A stretch of DNA of 64,000 nucleotides from Diaminobutyricibacter sp. McL0608 (GCF_039613825.1 NZ_CP154826.1:3100001-3164000); one strand, 5' to 3'. Counted from the stretch's first letter, positions 1-8,976 are shown. Program-made: numbers and translations. The notes: generated from the sequence alone by a model not told the origin.

Positions 1-788
1 ATGATGTAGGCCCACCAGCCGGCGCGATTGAGGATCTGGACCAGCACGACCATCGCGACGAAGAAGAAGATCACGGGGATCCAGAAAAGCCAGGCACCGA
101 TGAACGACTTCAGGAACTCATCGAGGAAGCGCGAGGGCGGATAGCCGATGGCGGCGATGATGGCGACGACGGCTGCGTAGACGAGCGCGAACACGACGGT
201 TCCGGCGAGGGCGATCAGGACGCCGAAGCCGCGGTTGCTCTTCTTCTTCGGCGGCACCGGGGCGGTGACATAGATGGGCGTGGCGGCCGGGACGTACGTC
301 GGAGGAGCCGCGTCGCCTGCCACCGCTGCGCCCGCGACTGCGGCTCCGGCGACGGCGGGCGGCTCGGGCGCCCAGGTGGGTTCGGCCGCGGGGGCCGCGG
401 CATAGGCCGCGGTGGCGGCAGTGTCGTAGGCGGCGACGTTCTCGTCGGCGACGCCGCCGGTCTCGGCGGTCGATCGGGCGACGGCGGCGGCGACGTCTTC
501 GTCGCTTGCGGCGGATGCGGGTTCGGGTGCGGCGACCGGGGCGGGGGCGGATGCGGTGGCCGGCGCGGCTGCAGCGGGCTCTGCTGCGGGCTCTGCTGCG
601 GGCTCGCTCTCGTCAGCCTTGGCCGCCGCGGTTTCCGCCGCCGTCTCGGGGGCGTTCACGTGACCGCGCGCCGACACGGGACCCGACGGCGGGTTCGCGA
701 TGTCGGCGTCATTCGCGGACGCACCGGTGTCGATGTCGTCGCCGGTCGGTTCGGCAGGGTTCGGTGGCTCAGGGGTCGTGTTGCTCAT
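1..788 (-). CDS. Ala/Pro/Glu-rich membrane protein, C-terminus cut by window edge
   Basis: An open frame starts at ATG 788 and runs off the left edge after 262 codons. An AGGAG ribosome-binding site lies 7 bases upstream of the start. The first ~165 residues are acidic and rich in Ala, Pro, Glu and Thr, so probably disordered. A short basic stretch of lysines (PPKKKSNRGFG) follows, then at least two hydrophobic segments (around residues 185-205 and 225-245). This suggests a cytoplasmic low-complexity tail on a multi-pass membrane protein. It lies 102 bases downstream of pilO on the same strand and could be the last gene of the pilus transcript or an unrelated gene. I do not recognise the family. 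Confidence 0.7.
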   Translation of the reverse strand, partial: MSNTTPEPPNPAEPTGDDIDTGASANDADIANPPSGPVSARGHVNAPETAAETAAAKADESEPAAEPAAEPAAAAPATASAPAPVAAPEPASAASDEDVAAAVARSTAETGGVADENVAAYDTAATAAYAAAPAAEPTWAPEPPAVAGAAVAGAAVAGDAAPPTYVPAATPIYVTAPVPPKKKSNRGFGVLIALAGTVVFALVYAAVVAIIAAIGYPPSRFLDEFLKSFIGAWLFWIPVIFFFVAMVVLVQILNRAGWWAYI

Positions 789-890
789 GGTGTCACTCCT
801 CGATCAGCCCACCCGGGCATCCGTCACTCTGGTGCAACCATAGCAACGGGGTACCCGGATGGGCCGGAGGGCGTACCGAGGAGTGGTGGG

Positions 891-1601
891 CTACTTCGAA
901 GCTGTTGCCGCCGTGCCGGTCGCCGGCTGGAGCAGCACGTAGACAAGTCCTCCGAGCTTGCCGTCGACCCCGCTCCCGTCTGAGCTCGCCGTCGTCGACA
1001 GCGAAGTCACCAGGAAGAGACGACCGGAACTCTGCGCGCCCTTGACGAAGTTGAGCACATTCGCATACGGACCGAGCACATCGACCGTGACCGGAATCGC
1101 CGCGAAATTGGCAGGCGTGATCAGCGGGCTCGTCACCGGGGGCACGCCGGCGACCGGAGCGGCCGGTGCGGGCGTCGACGAGGGGCTGGGGGACGGAGTC
1201 GGTGTCGATGACGACGACGTGTCCGTCGATGCGGCGGCCACCGGAGGCGCGACCGGCTTGTAGGCCAGAGCATCCGAAACGGTGATCCCGCTCACCGTGA
1301 CCCCATTCGCCGCGGCGAGGGCGTTCAGTTCATCAACAAAAGCCGGGATGGCGGCTTCAGTCGGAACGGACTTACTGAGGTCGGCGACCTTCGCCTTCAC
1401 CTGGTCGATGTTCTTGAAGTCCGCCTGCAGCTTCACGAGGGCCGCCCGACTGGCCGCGTTCGTCTGGTCGACACTCTGGCGCTGCGTGTCCGCCGCCGCA
1501 ACTGCGTCCAGCTGGGGCTGAACAGCGACCACCCAGCCGACCGCGACGATCGCGACGATGACGATGGCTGCGCCGATTATCCACAGTCTGTTCTTGTCCA
1601 C
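891..1601 (-). CDS. pilO: PilO-like type IV pilus inner-membrane assembly protein
   Basis: This 236-residue protein has one N-terminal membrane segment (about residues 6-27), a coiled-coil-prone stretch (about 30-80) and a C-terminal ferredoxin-like region broken by a Ser/Thr/Pro linker (about 125-150). That is the usual PilO layout. In known systems PilO pairs with PilN and links the cytoplasmic PilM ring to the envelope. It starts at GTG 1601, with an AAGGAG site 8 bases upstream, only 2 bases after the pilN stop. Identity rests on architecture and position after pilM-pilN rather than strong sequence motifs. Confidence 0.8.
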   Translation of the reverse strand: MDKNRLWIIGAAIVIVAIVAVGWVVAVQPQLDAVAAADTQRQSVDQTNAASRAALVKLQADFKNIDQVKAKVADLSKSVPTEAAIPAFVDELNALAAANGVTVSGITVSDALAYKPVAPPVAAASTDTSSSSTPTPSPSPSSTPAPAAPVAGVPPVTSPLITPANFAAIPVTVDVLGPYANVLNFVKGAQSSGRLFLVTSLSTTASSDGSGVDGKLGGLVYVLLQPATGTAATASK

Positions 1602-1603
1602 GG

Positions 1604-2401
1604 CTACTTCTCCTTCGGGCTGAAGCGCTGATCGAACGCGGCATCATTGACGTGCATCGTGATGTTCACCGAGTACACCTTCGAGGTCTGGTCGAGGGTG
1701 ACGGTGCCGGGCGTCGCATCTGCGAATCCCGGCAGCTTCGCCAGTGCGGTGAGCCATGCGGGCACTTCGGGCAGCGTCGAACTCTTCGCGTCGAAGGTAA
1801 CGGTCGCAACGCGAGCTCCCTGAAGGGGTGCCGTCGACTGCGAATACTGGGCCAGAGGGGAGGCCGAGTCTACGGTGACCGTGTCGATGACGACATTCGC
1901 CGGTAGGGTCGCCTGCACCTTGTTGAGGTAGGTCTTCCAGTCGATCTCCGTCGAAGCGCCCACCTGCTGTGCCGCAGTGGCGAGCGCGACCTGGTCCTGA
2001 AGCTTCCGAACGGATATGTACTTGCTCTGCTGTGCGAGAAGGCTACTGGTCTGCTGCTGTGACTCGGTCAGGCTGGCCTGGGCGCTGAACGCCAGAAAGG
2101 CCGATCCGCCGGCCGCGAGACCGACGAGCAGGACAGATGCGAGAACTGCGAAACCGAGCCCTCGACGGGTCGAGGCCGCCTTGCGCTGAGCTCGCACCTC
2201 AGGCGGAAGGAGATCAACGCGCGGTTCGGCGCCCACCTCGTAGCTCACTCCAGGGCGGCCACCCTTCGACGGCGCCGGCTTGCTCGACGGACCGGATTTC
2301 GCCGCCTTCTGCTTGGTCGGCTTCGGTTCCCCCTTCTTCGGCTTCGTCACCTTCTGAACTTCGTCCGGCTCGTCGGTCGGACGCTTGAGCGTGAGACTCA
2401 T
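1604..2401 (-). CDS. pilN: PilN-like type IV pilus assembly protein
   Basis: The protein has 265 residues. A Lys/Pro-rich cytoplasmic tail (1-50) precedes the motif DLLPPE (63-68), which resembles the N-terminal PilN signature that binds the PilM groove. A single membrane helix (about 81-105), a coiled-coil region and a C-terminal globular domain follow. PilN tails are usually about 15-20 residues, so the basic tail ahead of the motif is long. The start ATG overlaps the pilM stop by 4 bases (ATGA), which implies translational coupling. It should form a PilN-PilO heterodimer with the next gene product. Confidence 0.85.
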   Translation of the reverse strand: MSLTLKRPTDEPDEVQKVTKPKKGEPKPTKQKAAKSGPSSKPAPSKGGRPGVSYEVGAEPRVDLLPPEVRAQRKAASTRRGLGFAVLASVLLVGLAAGGSAFLAFSAQASLTESQQQTSSLLAQQSKYISVRKLQDQVALATAAQQVGASTEIDWKTYLNKVQATLPANVVIDTVTVDSASPLAQYSQSTAPLQGARVATVTFDAKSSTLPEVPAWLTALAKLPGFADATPGTVTLDQTSKVYSVNITMHVNDAAFDQRFSPKEK

Positions 2402-3446
2402 GCTGCACTTCCCAATGCCAGGCCCAGCGCGACGGCGAGCGCTGAGCGGTTCTGCCGCAGGTTGTCTGCGTTGAGTGTGCGCGAGAGCGCAATGGTTGTG
2501 AAGGGATCACCGGCGACTGCGGGTAGCCGCGTCATCTCCCCCAGCGCGTCGAGGAGACCAGGCAACTGCGACCCCCGCCGGTGACGACGAGTTGCCGTAC
2601 CGGATCCTGCGGACGGGTGTTGATGAAGTAGCTCACGGTGTTGCGGAGGCTGGTGAGCAGATCGCTGGTTACCTGGTAGATGATCTCCACCGCCCTGTGC
2701 TCCTCGAGAGTGTTGACCTGCTTCGCAAGGCCGATGGAGCGCTTCAGCATTTCGGCTTCGCCCGTCTCGATCTCGAGCCCGCTCCGTAGCGCCTCGGTGA
2801 GGTCGGCGCCCCCGGTCGGGATGATGCGGACGAACTGCGGAACGCCGCCGTTCGCAATGACGACGCTCGTGGTGTTGGCGCCGATGTCGATGAGGGCGAT
2901 GGTGCCGCTCATGCGCGGACGGGTCAGGAGCACCCGGCACAGCGCGAAAGGAATGAGGTCGACGTCGACCGTGGTGAGACCCGCGAGCTGGGTCGCTTTG
3001 ACATTGCCGAGGACTGCATCCTTGACCGCTGCGACGAGGAGTCCGTTGAGCTGAGGCCCGTTCTCCCCCATCGACTCCGACACCGGGTAGAAGTCGAGCA
3101 ACGCCTCGGCGACCGGCACCGGCAGCATGTCCTGAACCTGGAAGGGCAGCGTCTCGCGAATGCGCTCGCGCGACATCCGCGGAACACTCAGGTCGCGCGC
3201 CAGCACGCGCTGATTGCCCATCCCGAGCACGACGCTCTTGCTCTTGAAGCCGGCCTGCGTCCAGAGATGCTTGAGCGAAGCGGCAACCGTGTTCGGCTCC
3301 AGCACCTCGCCGCGACTGACCGCACCGACAGGGAGCGGAACCTCGTGGTGCCGCAGCAGGGTCGGTTTCGACTTGTCAGCATCAGCCACCTCGACCGCGC
3401 GCAGCGACGAACTGCCGATATCGATTCCTACGACGCTCTTGGCCAT
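2398..3446 (-). CDS. pilM: PilM actin-like type IV pilus protein, apparent frameshift
   Basis: PilM is the cytoplasmic actin-fold ATPase that binds PilN. The frame starts at ATG 3446 (MAKSVVGIDIGSSSLRAVEV) and shows the phosphate-binding loops GIDIGSSS (about residue 7) and LIDIGANT (about 183). It leaves the correct frame at the C-run 2572-2576, within the phosphate-2 or adenosine motif VVTGGG. After that the expected continuation (SQLPGLLDALGEM) is found in another frame and ends at 2398. Adding one G on the coding strand restores a 349-residue protein of normal length. It is therefore either a homopolymer sequencing error or a true disruption. The rest of the operon looks intact, which favours error. 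Confidence 0.85.
2572..2576 (-). other. Frameshift site in pilM (C homopolymer)
   Basis: Five consecutive C on the plus strand (G on the coding strand) mark where the pilM frame changes. Six would keep the frame and give TGGG-SQLPGLL. The in-frame reading without it continues as GRSCLVSS and is unlike PilM. Confidence 0.75.
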
Positions 3447-3478
3447 GTCTGTCTCCTTCTTACTTGCGTTGCGTTCCG

Positions 3479-4327
3479 TCAGACCAGACCGAAGAGCGCG
3501 AGGTACGCGCCACCCAGCCAGGTTCCGAAGAAGATTCCTACCCAGGCGCCCGCGAGCATCCAGGGACCGAATGGGATACCGGTTCCACGGCGGGCCCGCC
3601 GAAGAGCAAACAGGGCGACACCGAACAGTCCGCCGAGGACGAACGCCGCGAACGCCCCGACGATGAGCGGACCCCAGCCGAGAAAGCCGAGGAACAGGCC
3701 GAGCACACCGGCGAGTTTCACGTCGCCGAATCCCATTCCGCCCGGATAGACGAGAGCGGCCACGAGGTAGAACGCGAAGAGCGCAGCCATCCCGACCCCC
3801 GCGCTGACGAGCGTGCTGAGATCTCCGGCGATGAACGCGGAAATCCCGAGAAGGGCTGCGCCGACGAGATAGCTCGGCAGCACGATCGCATTGGGCAGCC
3901 GTCGAGTGTCGAGGTCGATAAGCGCGAGGACCACACTGATCGCCGCGAGATAGAGGAACGCGACCAGCTCGAGAATGCGCGCTACAATCGGCACGCTGCT
4001 TGCGGCGGGGCCGGCCCAGAACCACCAGGCGACGACGGCGAAGAACACTCCGGTCAGTGCTTCGACGATCGGATAGCGGGCGGAGATCGGCTCCGTGCAG
4101 TTGCGGCACTTGCCGCGGAGGACCAGCCACGACAGCACGGGGATGTTGTCGATCGCGGTGATCTCGTGCCCGCAGTTCGGGCACGCACTCGGCGGGAAGA
4201 CGATCGACCTCCCCGCAGGCACCCGGTAGGCGACGACGTTGAGGAACGACCCGATCAGCAACCCGAAGACACCGACGGCGGCGATGCCGAAAACGACGAG
4301 AGCCGAGGTGGAGGCGAGGCCGGTCAT
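3479..4327 (-). CDS. pilD: Prepilin peptidase / N-methyltransferase PilD
   Basis: This 282-residue polytopic membrane aspartyl protease cleaves and methylates type IV prepilins. Visible features are the N-terminal domain with two zinc-type pairs (CPNC at 49-52, CRNC at 74-77), the first catalytic region IDLDTRRLPN (about 137-146) and the second catalytic motif GMGFGDVKL (about 197-205). Roughly seven to eight hydrophobic segments fit the family. The start ATG overlaps the stop of the upstream minor pilin by 4 bases. Its substrates are presumably the pilin at 8444-8905 and the minor pilins at 6213-8299. Confidence 0.95.
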   Translation of the reverse strand: MTGLASTSALVVFGIAAVGVFGLLIGSFLNVVAYRVPAGRSIVFPPSACPNCGHEITAIDNIPVLSWLVLRGKCRNCTEPISARYPIVEALTGVFFAVVAWWFWAGPAASSVPIVARILELVAFLYLAAISVVLALIDLDTRRLPNAIVLPSYLVGAALLGISAFIAGDLSTLVSAGVGMAALFAFYLVAALVYPGGMGFGDVKLAGVLGLFLGFLGWGPLIVGAFAAFVLGGLFGVALFALRRARRGTGIPFGPWMLAGAWVGIFFGTWLGGAYLALFGLV

Positions 4328-6216
4328 GATGTCGGCGTCCCGTCTGCCAGGAACGCGCGTCCGACCTCGATCTGCGTGGTCAGGTTGTAGGAGGTTGTGC
4401 GCGGGGTCGGGAATTTCGGCGGAGGCGTGTTGAGCAGACGCGTATCGTACGAGTACGTCTTCGTGAAGCCGGCGCTCTGGTCGGCCAGACCCACCGGGCC
4501 ACGGAATTCCTGTGCGATGGAGCCGGTCACACAGAGCTTTCCGATGAACGATCCCTTGTCGTAGTTCTGCACCTCGAAACTGTGCAGGTTCGACAGGATG
4601 GCGGCAGTGATCGTGCGGGCGCAGTTGGTGCTCGTCGAGGTCGCTTCGAACGTGAGAAGGTTCTTCGTCGCGGTGCAGTTTCCGTTACTGGTCGCGGTGC
4701 ACTGCACGGGGTTCCAGACGAACACTGATCCGGCGCCGACCAGCCCGAGGATGTCGTGGGCCGGGTCAGCGTACGACGTCTTGCCTGTCACGTACAGGTA
4801 GTGGTCGGCATTGATCGTCAGCGCCGAGTGCATGGTGCCCTGGACGAACGCATCGCCCGCACGGCAGCCGTAGCCGCCCGTCGAGGTCGGGACCAGTTCG
4901 TTCGTCATCGGGAAGCCGAGGCCGTTGCCCGTCGACGTGCCGTCCTGGCCCTTGCACGAGTACGCGTTGTTATACGGTGACGCGCTCGACGCCCAGTAGT
5001 TCGGGTCGGTCGACGACGTCGGCACGCTCTGGACGTAGATCAGGTTGTTGTAGAGCTGGCTCGAGGAGTCGATGGGGATGTTCTGACCGCCGGCTGCGGC
5101 GAGGGTGTTTGCGGTCTGCTGTGATTGCGCCTTTGCCGGGTTCCCGGGTGTGCCGCAGAAGGCCGGTGGCGTCGCGGGGCTCCCCGTCGGAGGATTTCCG
5201 ATGATCTCCGTCTTCTTCGTGTACGGCGAGATCACGTTCATCATCGCCTGCGAGGTCGGATCGCTCGGGTTCGAGAGATAAAAGGTGATCTTCGTGGGCC
5301 CCGTGTACAGGCATCCCGGCAGCGGCACCTTCGTCGGGATGTCCGTCCGCGTCTGGTCGAGCTGCTGCGTGGGCGGTGGCATCGTGATGAGGGCGGAGTT
5401 CTTCGGTGCACCGAGCGAGAAGTTCGGGGTCTTCGCCGCCGAGCAGTTGTTCTGGGTATAGAGGTTGCCCGCGCTGTCGGCCTTGGGGTTCGAGGTCGTG
5501 ACGGCCTGCTTGAACGTCCCGTCGCAGATGTTCAGGGTGTCGTTCGAGTGCACCTGTCCGTCCAGGGAGTCCTTCGCGATGAAGCTGATCGTGCAAGCCG
5601 AGCTCTTCGTCGTGCTCGACTGCCAGGCGTACGCGATCGTGCACGTCGTCGAGTTCACCGCGGGGTCGAGGATCTCGTAGTCGGTGAAGTAGACGTAGTT
5701 CGTGAACCCCGTCTGCTTGATGTTCGCCACGACGCTGCGGGTCGTGGTGCCGACCTTGCCGGTAGCGCGCACACGCAGGACGCCGCTGTTGGCGTACTTG
5801 GAGTTGTCGACCTCGTACCGGAACCATGCCGGCGTGCTGGCACCAGTGATCGCGGCGGGCACCGGCGCCCAGGACGCCCCCTTGGCGATGTTGAAGGCGG
5901 GGTTCGCGAGCGTGCCGGTCGGCAACGTCACCGAGTTCTGCGATCCGTTGGCTTTGGTGAATGAGGCGGCCGGATTCCCCCACTGCGAATAGCTGGAGTC
6001 GTTGGTGACGCGTCCCTGGTAGTCGGCGACGCCGGCATATGCGGCCGAGATCGCTGCGTTCCAGTCCTGGTCGTGCTGAGAGCGCACAAGCCCGGAAACC
6101 GAATAAGTGACGCCGACGGTGACCATCAGCATGAGCACGGCGCCGATTCCGATGACCATCGCCAGCGCGACACCGCGATCCTGAGCTGCACGCCGTCTGA
6201 GCTTCGCAAACATCAT
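4324..6216 (-). CDS. Large PilX-like minor pilin or pilus-associated protein
   Basis: The protein has 630 residues. Its N-terminus has a basic patch followed by DRGVALAMVIGIGAVLM and a long hydrophobic helix (about 14-45), the layout of PilX-type proteins that lack the canonical FTLIE cleavage motif. The long exported remainder is rich in Asn, Thr, Ser and Gly, with several Cys (for example in STTCTIAY and SSACTIS). It should be extracellular and could form disulphides. PilX-like proteins are usually 150-250 residues, so this one is very long; it may be a tip adhesin. It overlaps its neighbours on both sides by 4 bases. Confidence 0.75.
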   Translation of the reverse strand: MMFAKLRRRAAQDRGVALAMVIGIGAVLMLMVTVGVTYSVSGLVRSQHDQDWNAAISAAYAGVADYQGRVTNDSSYSQWGNPAASFTKANGSQNSVTLPTGTLANPAFNIAKGASWAPVPAAITGASTPAWFRYEVDNSKYANSGVLRVRATGKVGTTTRSVVANIKQTGFTNYVYFTDYEILDPAVNSTTCTIAYAWQSSTTKSSACTISFIAKDSLDGQVHSNDTLNICDGTFKQAVTTSNPKADSAGNLYTQNNCSAAKTPNFSLGAPKNSALITMPPPTQQLDQTRTDIPTKVPLPGCLYTGPTKITFYLSNPSDPTSQAMMNVISPYTKKTEIIGNPPTGSPATPPAFCGTPGNPAKAQSQQTANTLAAAGGQNIPIDSSSQLYNNLIYVQSVPTSSTDPNYWASSASPYNNAYSCKGQDGTSTGNGLGFPMTNELVPTSTGGYGCRAGDAFVQGTMHSALTINADHYLYVTGKTSYADPAHDILGLVGAGSVFVWNPVQCTATSNGNCTATKNLLTFEATSTSTNCARTITAAILSNLHSFEVQNYDKGSFIGKLCVTGSIAQEFRGPVGLADQSAGFTKTYSYDTRLLNTPPPKFPTPRTTSYNLTTQIEVGRAFLADGTPTS

Positions 6217-6881
6217 GACCCCGTTCCTGTCGTGACGAACCCGAGGTTGGGCATTCCGACGGTGTTGGTGAGCGTCACAGCGTTCGCCTTACCGGTCGGC
6301 TGGATGGTCAGGGACACCTTGATCGCCCGAATAGTGGGGAGCAGGGTGGCATCGGTGCCCGGCGGCGAGATCTCGACGCCGCCCGCCGTCAAGTAGTGGA
6401 AGAGCTGCCCTGTCGTGGGCAGCGAGTTGCAGAGGTAGCGTGTGACGCACGCGGTGCCGGTCACGAAATCCCAGTGGCCGTTGACTCCCGCTGTCGTCGT
6501 CGTCGCTTTGCACTGTGTCTCCGCGAGACGGCCCTGAGCGTTGACGGTGTAGGTCACCTTGACGGGGCTCTCGCCCGATGCTGTCAGGTTCACGTAGGCG
6601 TAGAAGGTCACCGAGTTCGCTGAAGCGGAAGTGAGCGCCGGCTCGTTGAGCGGTGTTCCCGGAGCTGGGTTCGAATAGGGGTTCGGCGTCGCGGCGCGGA
6701 TCATGCGGGCGAGCTCGTTCATTCCGTTCGATGCCTGGCGAGTACCGCCGTCGATCGACTGCGCGACGTTCGCGGACTTCGTCGTGCTCACGAACAGTGA
6801 GACCGTCACGACCAGCACGATGCTCGTCAGGAACATCGCCACGATCAGTTCGATCAGGCTGAGACCACGGTCGTCTTTCAC
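6213..6881 (-). CDS. PilW-like minor prepilin
   Basis: This 222-residue protein starts at GTG 6881, overlapping the upstream stop by 4 bases (GTGA). The N-terminus KDDRGLSLIELIVAMFLTSI is a class III prepilin leader: a short charged leader, Gly, then a hydrophobic helix with Glu at +5. The body contains Cys residues and ends in a β-rich region. Position between the PilV-like and PilX-like genes and the LSLIELIVA motif suggest a minor pilin that helps prime assembly at the pilus tip. The upstream in-frame extension is a shadow of the neighbouring gene. Confidence 0.85.
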   Translation of the reverse strand: MKDDRGLSLIELIVAMFLTSIVLVVTVSLFVSTTKSANVAQSIDGGTRQASNGMNELARMIRAATPNPYSNPAPGTPLNEPALTSASANSVTFYAYVNLTASGESPVKVTYTVNAQGRLAETQCKATTTTAGVNGHWDFVTGTACVTRYLCNSLPTTGQLFHYLTAGGVEISPPGTDATLLPTIRAIKVSLTIQPTGKANAVTLTNTVGMPNLGFVTTGTGS

Positions 6882-8299
6882 GGCGCCCTCGCATCCAGTG
6901 TGAAAACCGTCGTGCCGGTCAGCGCGCTCCCCGACGGCAGGTTCAGGGTCGAGACTGCGATCGTCTGGCTGAGCGGTGGTGTGGTGGTGCTCGTCGTCGC
7001 CCAGTAGAGCGTCCAGCTCCCGTAGGGCAGCGCGAGGTTCATGTCGGCGCCGGTCGTCTTGGTCGTGAAGGTGTATGCCATCGGTGTCGCGCATCCCGGA
7101 TCGCCGACCGTCGCGCCCGCCGTGGCGGAGATCGCTGTCAGGAAACGGCCCGTGGTCGGCGCCTTCACGGTGAAGACACCCATCGGTACGCTGGCGGTGC
7201 CCGCCGGGCCGCCGGGCTTGGTCGCGGAGAAGTTCCCGCGTGCACCGACATGACCGGAGGCGTTCGGTGTTGTCCACGCTCCTGGGTCGACTGAGAGACA
7301 GGTGGGAGCAGTGCCGGGTGTGCCGGCCACATACGTGCCGGCGAAGACCTGGTAGCCGGACGGGAAGGGGAAGAGCGATGTCGTCGCCTTCTTCGATGCG
7401 ACGGTCACCGGTGCGCTGTACGGGTCCCCGCCGGTCGAGACGAACGACGCGTACATGTTCGAGGGAAACAGGATTCCCGATGTTCCCGAGTTCGACGCGA
7501 AGGTCGACGTGATGCTCCCGGCTTTGTCGTAGGTGAAGCTCTGCAGCACCGAGTTGCCCGCCGCGATCGGTACCGTCTTCGACGGCGTCGTCTGCTGCTT
7601 CTCGTTGATCATGCCGTCGCCGGAGGTGCCGATGGTGATCTTGTAGCTGCCCGGGACGACCTTGAGGATGTAGCTGCAGCCATCCGAGTCGGTGGCGGTA
7701 GGGGCGGGGTTCACCGCAGTGGCCGTGTTGCCGGGGACCGACGAGTCCGGACCCGCCGCAACGGCGATGCTGGGCTGGCTGATGTTCGTGGAGCCGGAGA
7801 CACGCACCAAGATGGTTCCGGACGATTGATCGTTCAGAGGCCCGGACGGTGCGAGGAGGGTGTTCGCCTGGACGGCGGGAGTCGCCACATCCATGCCGCT
7901 CCACTTGACGCTGACGTTCACCAGCTTGTTCTGGAGGAGGCTGCCGGTCGATCCGCAGGTCGCGACGGTGCCGGTGTTGGAGACCCAATCGGTGGTCTGT
8001 GTGACGGTGTAGGTGATGCCGTCGACGGTCTGCGTGGTCGAGCCGTTGTTGACGGAGAAGACATTCTGGAGCGATCGAACGACGTCGATCTGCTGGGCGG
8101 CCAGGTTGGCTGCGACCTCGCGAGCACGGGAGTCGCGTGTCATGACGAGGGTGAGGGTCAGGGAGTACGCCACAGCCATCGCGATGATCGCGAAGACCAT
8201 CATGGCGACAAGTACTTCGATGAGGGTCATGCCGGTGTCACCAGCGGCGCCCCGTTGGAGTCGCTGCCTGATGGTGCGGATGGTGGTGCGAGCGTTCAC
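6878..8299 (-). CDS. PilV-like minor prepilin with large extracellular region
   Basis: The protein has 473 residues. After a basic leader of about 22 residues, the prepilin motif TGMTLIEVLVAMMVFAII gives the cleavage site and transmembrane helix. The rest is long for a minor pilin. It includes a stretch resembling carboxypeptidase-regulatory or Ig-like β-domains (GCSYILKVVPGSYKITIGTSG, around 225) and paired Cys. Such domains commonly serve adhesion or stability on actinobacterial surfaces; that role is an inference here. It starts at GTG 8299 with a GAGGTG site. It lies 144 bases after pilA, across a strong hairpin. Confidence 0.8.
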   Translation of the reverse strand: MNARTTIRTIRQRLQRGAAGDTGMTLIEVLVAMMVFAIIAMAVAYSLTLTLVMTRDSRAREVAANLAAQQIDVVRSLQNVFSVNNGSTTQTVDGITYTVTQTTDWVSNTGTVATCGSTGSLLQNKLVNVSVKWSGMDVATPAVQANTLLAPSGPLNDQSSGTILVRVSGSTNISQPSIAVAAGPDSSVPGNTATAVNPAPTATDSDGCSYILKVVPGSYKITIGTSGDGMINEKQQTTPSKTVPIAAGNSVLQSFTYDKAGSITSTFASNSGTSGILFPSNMYASFVSTGGDPYSAPVTVASKKATTSLFPFPSGYQVFAGTYVAGTPGTAPTCLSVDPGAWTTPNASGHVGARGNFSATKPGGPAGTASVPMGVFTVKAPTTGRFLTAISATAGATVGDPGCATPMAYTFTTKTTGADMNLALPYGSWTLYWATTSTTTPPLSQTIAVSTLNLPSGSALTGTTVFTLDARAP

Positions 8300-8391
8300 G
8301 GTTTCACCTCCCCGACGGCCGGGTATGGGATGGCGTTGTGGTTCCTGGTGGCGCGAGGCCCGGGCGGGAGATCCTGCCCCTGACGACCGTT

Positions 8392-8427
8392 GGGGGCGGT
8401 ACGACGCCTTCGGCGTCGTCCGCCCCC
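8392..8427 (-). terminator. Strong hairpin downstream of pilA (attenuating terminator)
   Basis: An inverted repeat with arms GGGGGCGG and ACGACGCC (one T/C mismatch between them), a 3-base loop and the matching right arms lies 17 bases after the pilA stop. There is no clear T tract on either side. It probably protects the pilin mRNA 3' end or reduces read-through into the minor pilin genes. Confidence 0.6.
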
Positions 8428-8443
8428 TCGGATCAACTACCTA

Positions 8444-8905
8444 TTAGGGGCAAGCACCGTCGGTGACACCGACGTTGTCCGTCACGTGGAAGAACTTGGT
8501 CGCGTCGCTGGCCTTCTGCGCCTGGATGCAGAAGCTCGTCGTGGTCGGCGAACCGGTGCCGTACTTGAGGCCGGAGGTGTTGCTGCTGAGGGTGAATCCG
8601 TACTTGCCGAGGTCAGTGGTGCTGAATGCCTGACCGGCAGTCGTGCCGTCGGGGAAGGAGCCGTTGTCCGTCTGGTAGGCGATGACAGCGGTCTTGGCGT
8701 TCGTCAGGTCGGACTTCACAGCGCTGTCCTTCGCGCTGTTCTGGATGCCGAGGTAGACGGGGATGGCGATCGCGGCGAGGATGCCGATGATGATGACCAC
8801 GACGAGGAGCTCGATCAGGGTGAAGCCCTTTTCGTCCTCTTCGAGGAGGCCCTGGCGGCGAGCGTTCAGCTTGCCCATGAGTCGGAAGTACATTGCAGTG
8901 TCCAT
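8444..8905 (-). CDS. pilA: Major type IV pilin
   Basis: This 153-residue prepilin carries the textbook processing site EKGFTLIELLVVVIIIGILA, in which cleavage follows Gly and mature Phe-1 is methylated, with Glu at +5. The α1 helix is followed by a variable domain with two Cys (in SFCIQ and DGACP) that may form the C-terminal disulphide loop. I chose ATG 8905; ATG 8893 and ATG 8878 are also possible and none has a strong ribosome-binding site. The leader before Gly is long (about 22 residues from 8905), as in many Gram-positive pilins. It is flanked by its own upstream region and a downstream hairpin, consistent with separate high expression. Confidence 0.92.
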   Translation of the reverse strand: MDTAMYFRLMGKLNARRQGLLEEDEKGFTLIELLVVVIIIGILAAIAIPVYLGIQNSAKDSAVKSDLTNAKTAVIAYQTDNGSFPDGTTAGQAFSTTDLGKYGFTLSSNTSGLKYGTGSPTTTSFCIQAQKASDATKFFHVTDNVGVTDGACP

Positions 8906-8976
8906 TCGGTCGGGTGGAGCGGTCGGTTCGAACGGGTGCGAGATTCCGTCCGGTGGGATGATGCTATTTGCCAGCT

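Noticed and set aside
2572-2576. Programmed -1 frameshift in pilM
   Set aside because: The heptamer is only partly slippery and no stimulatory structure is evident. A homopolymer length difference is simpler.
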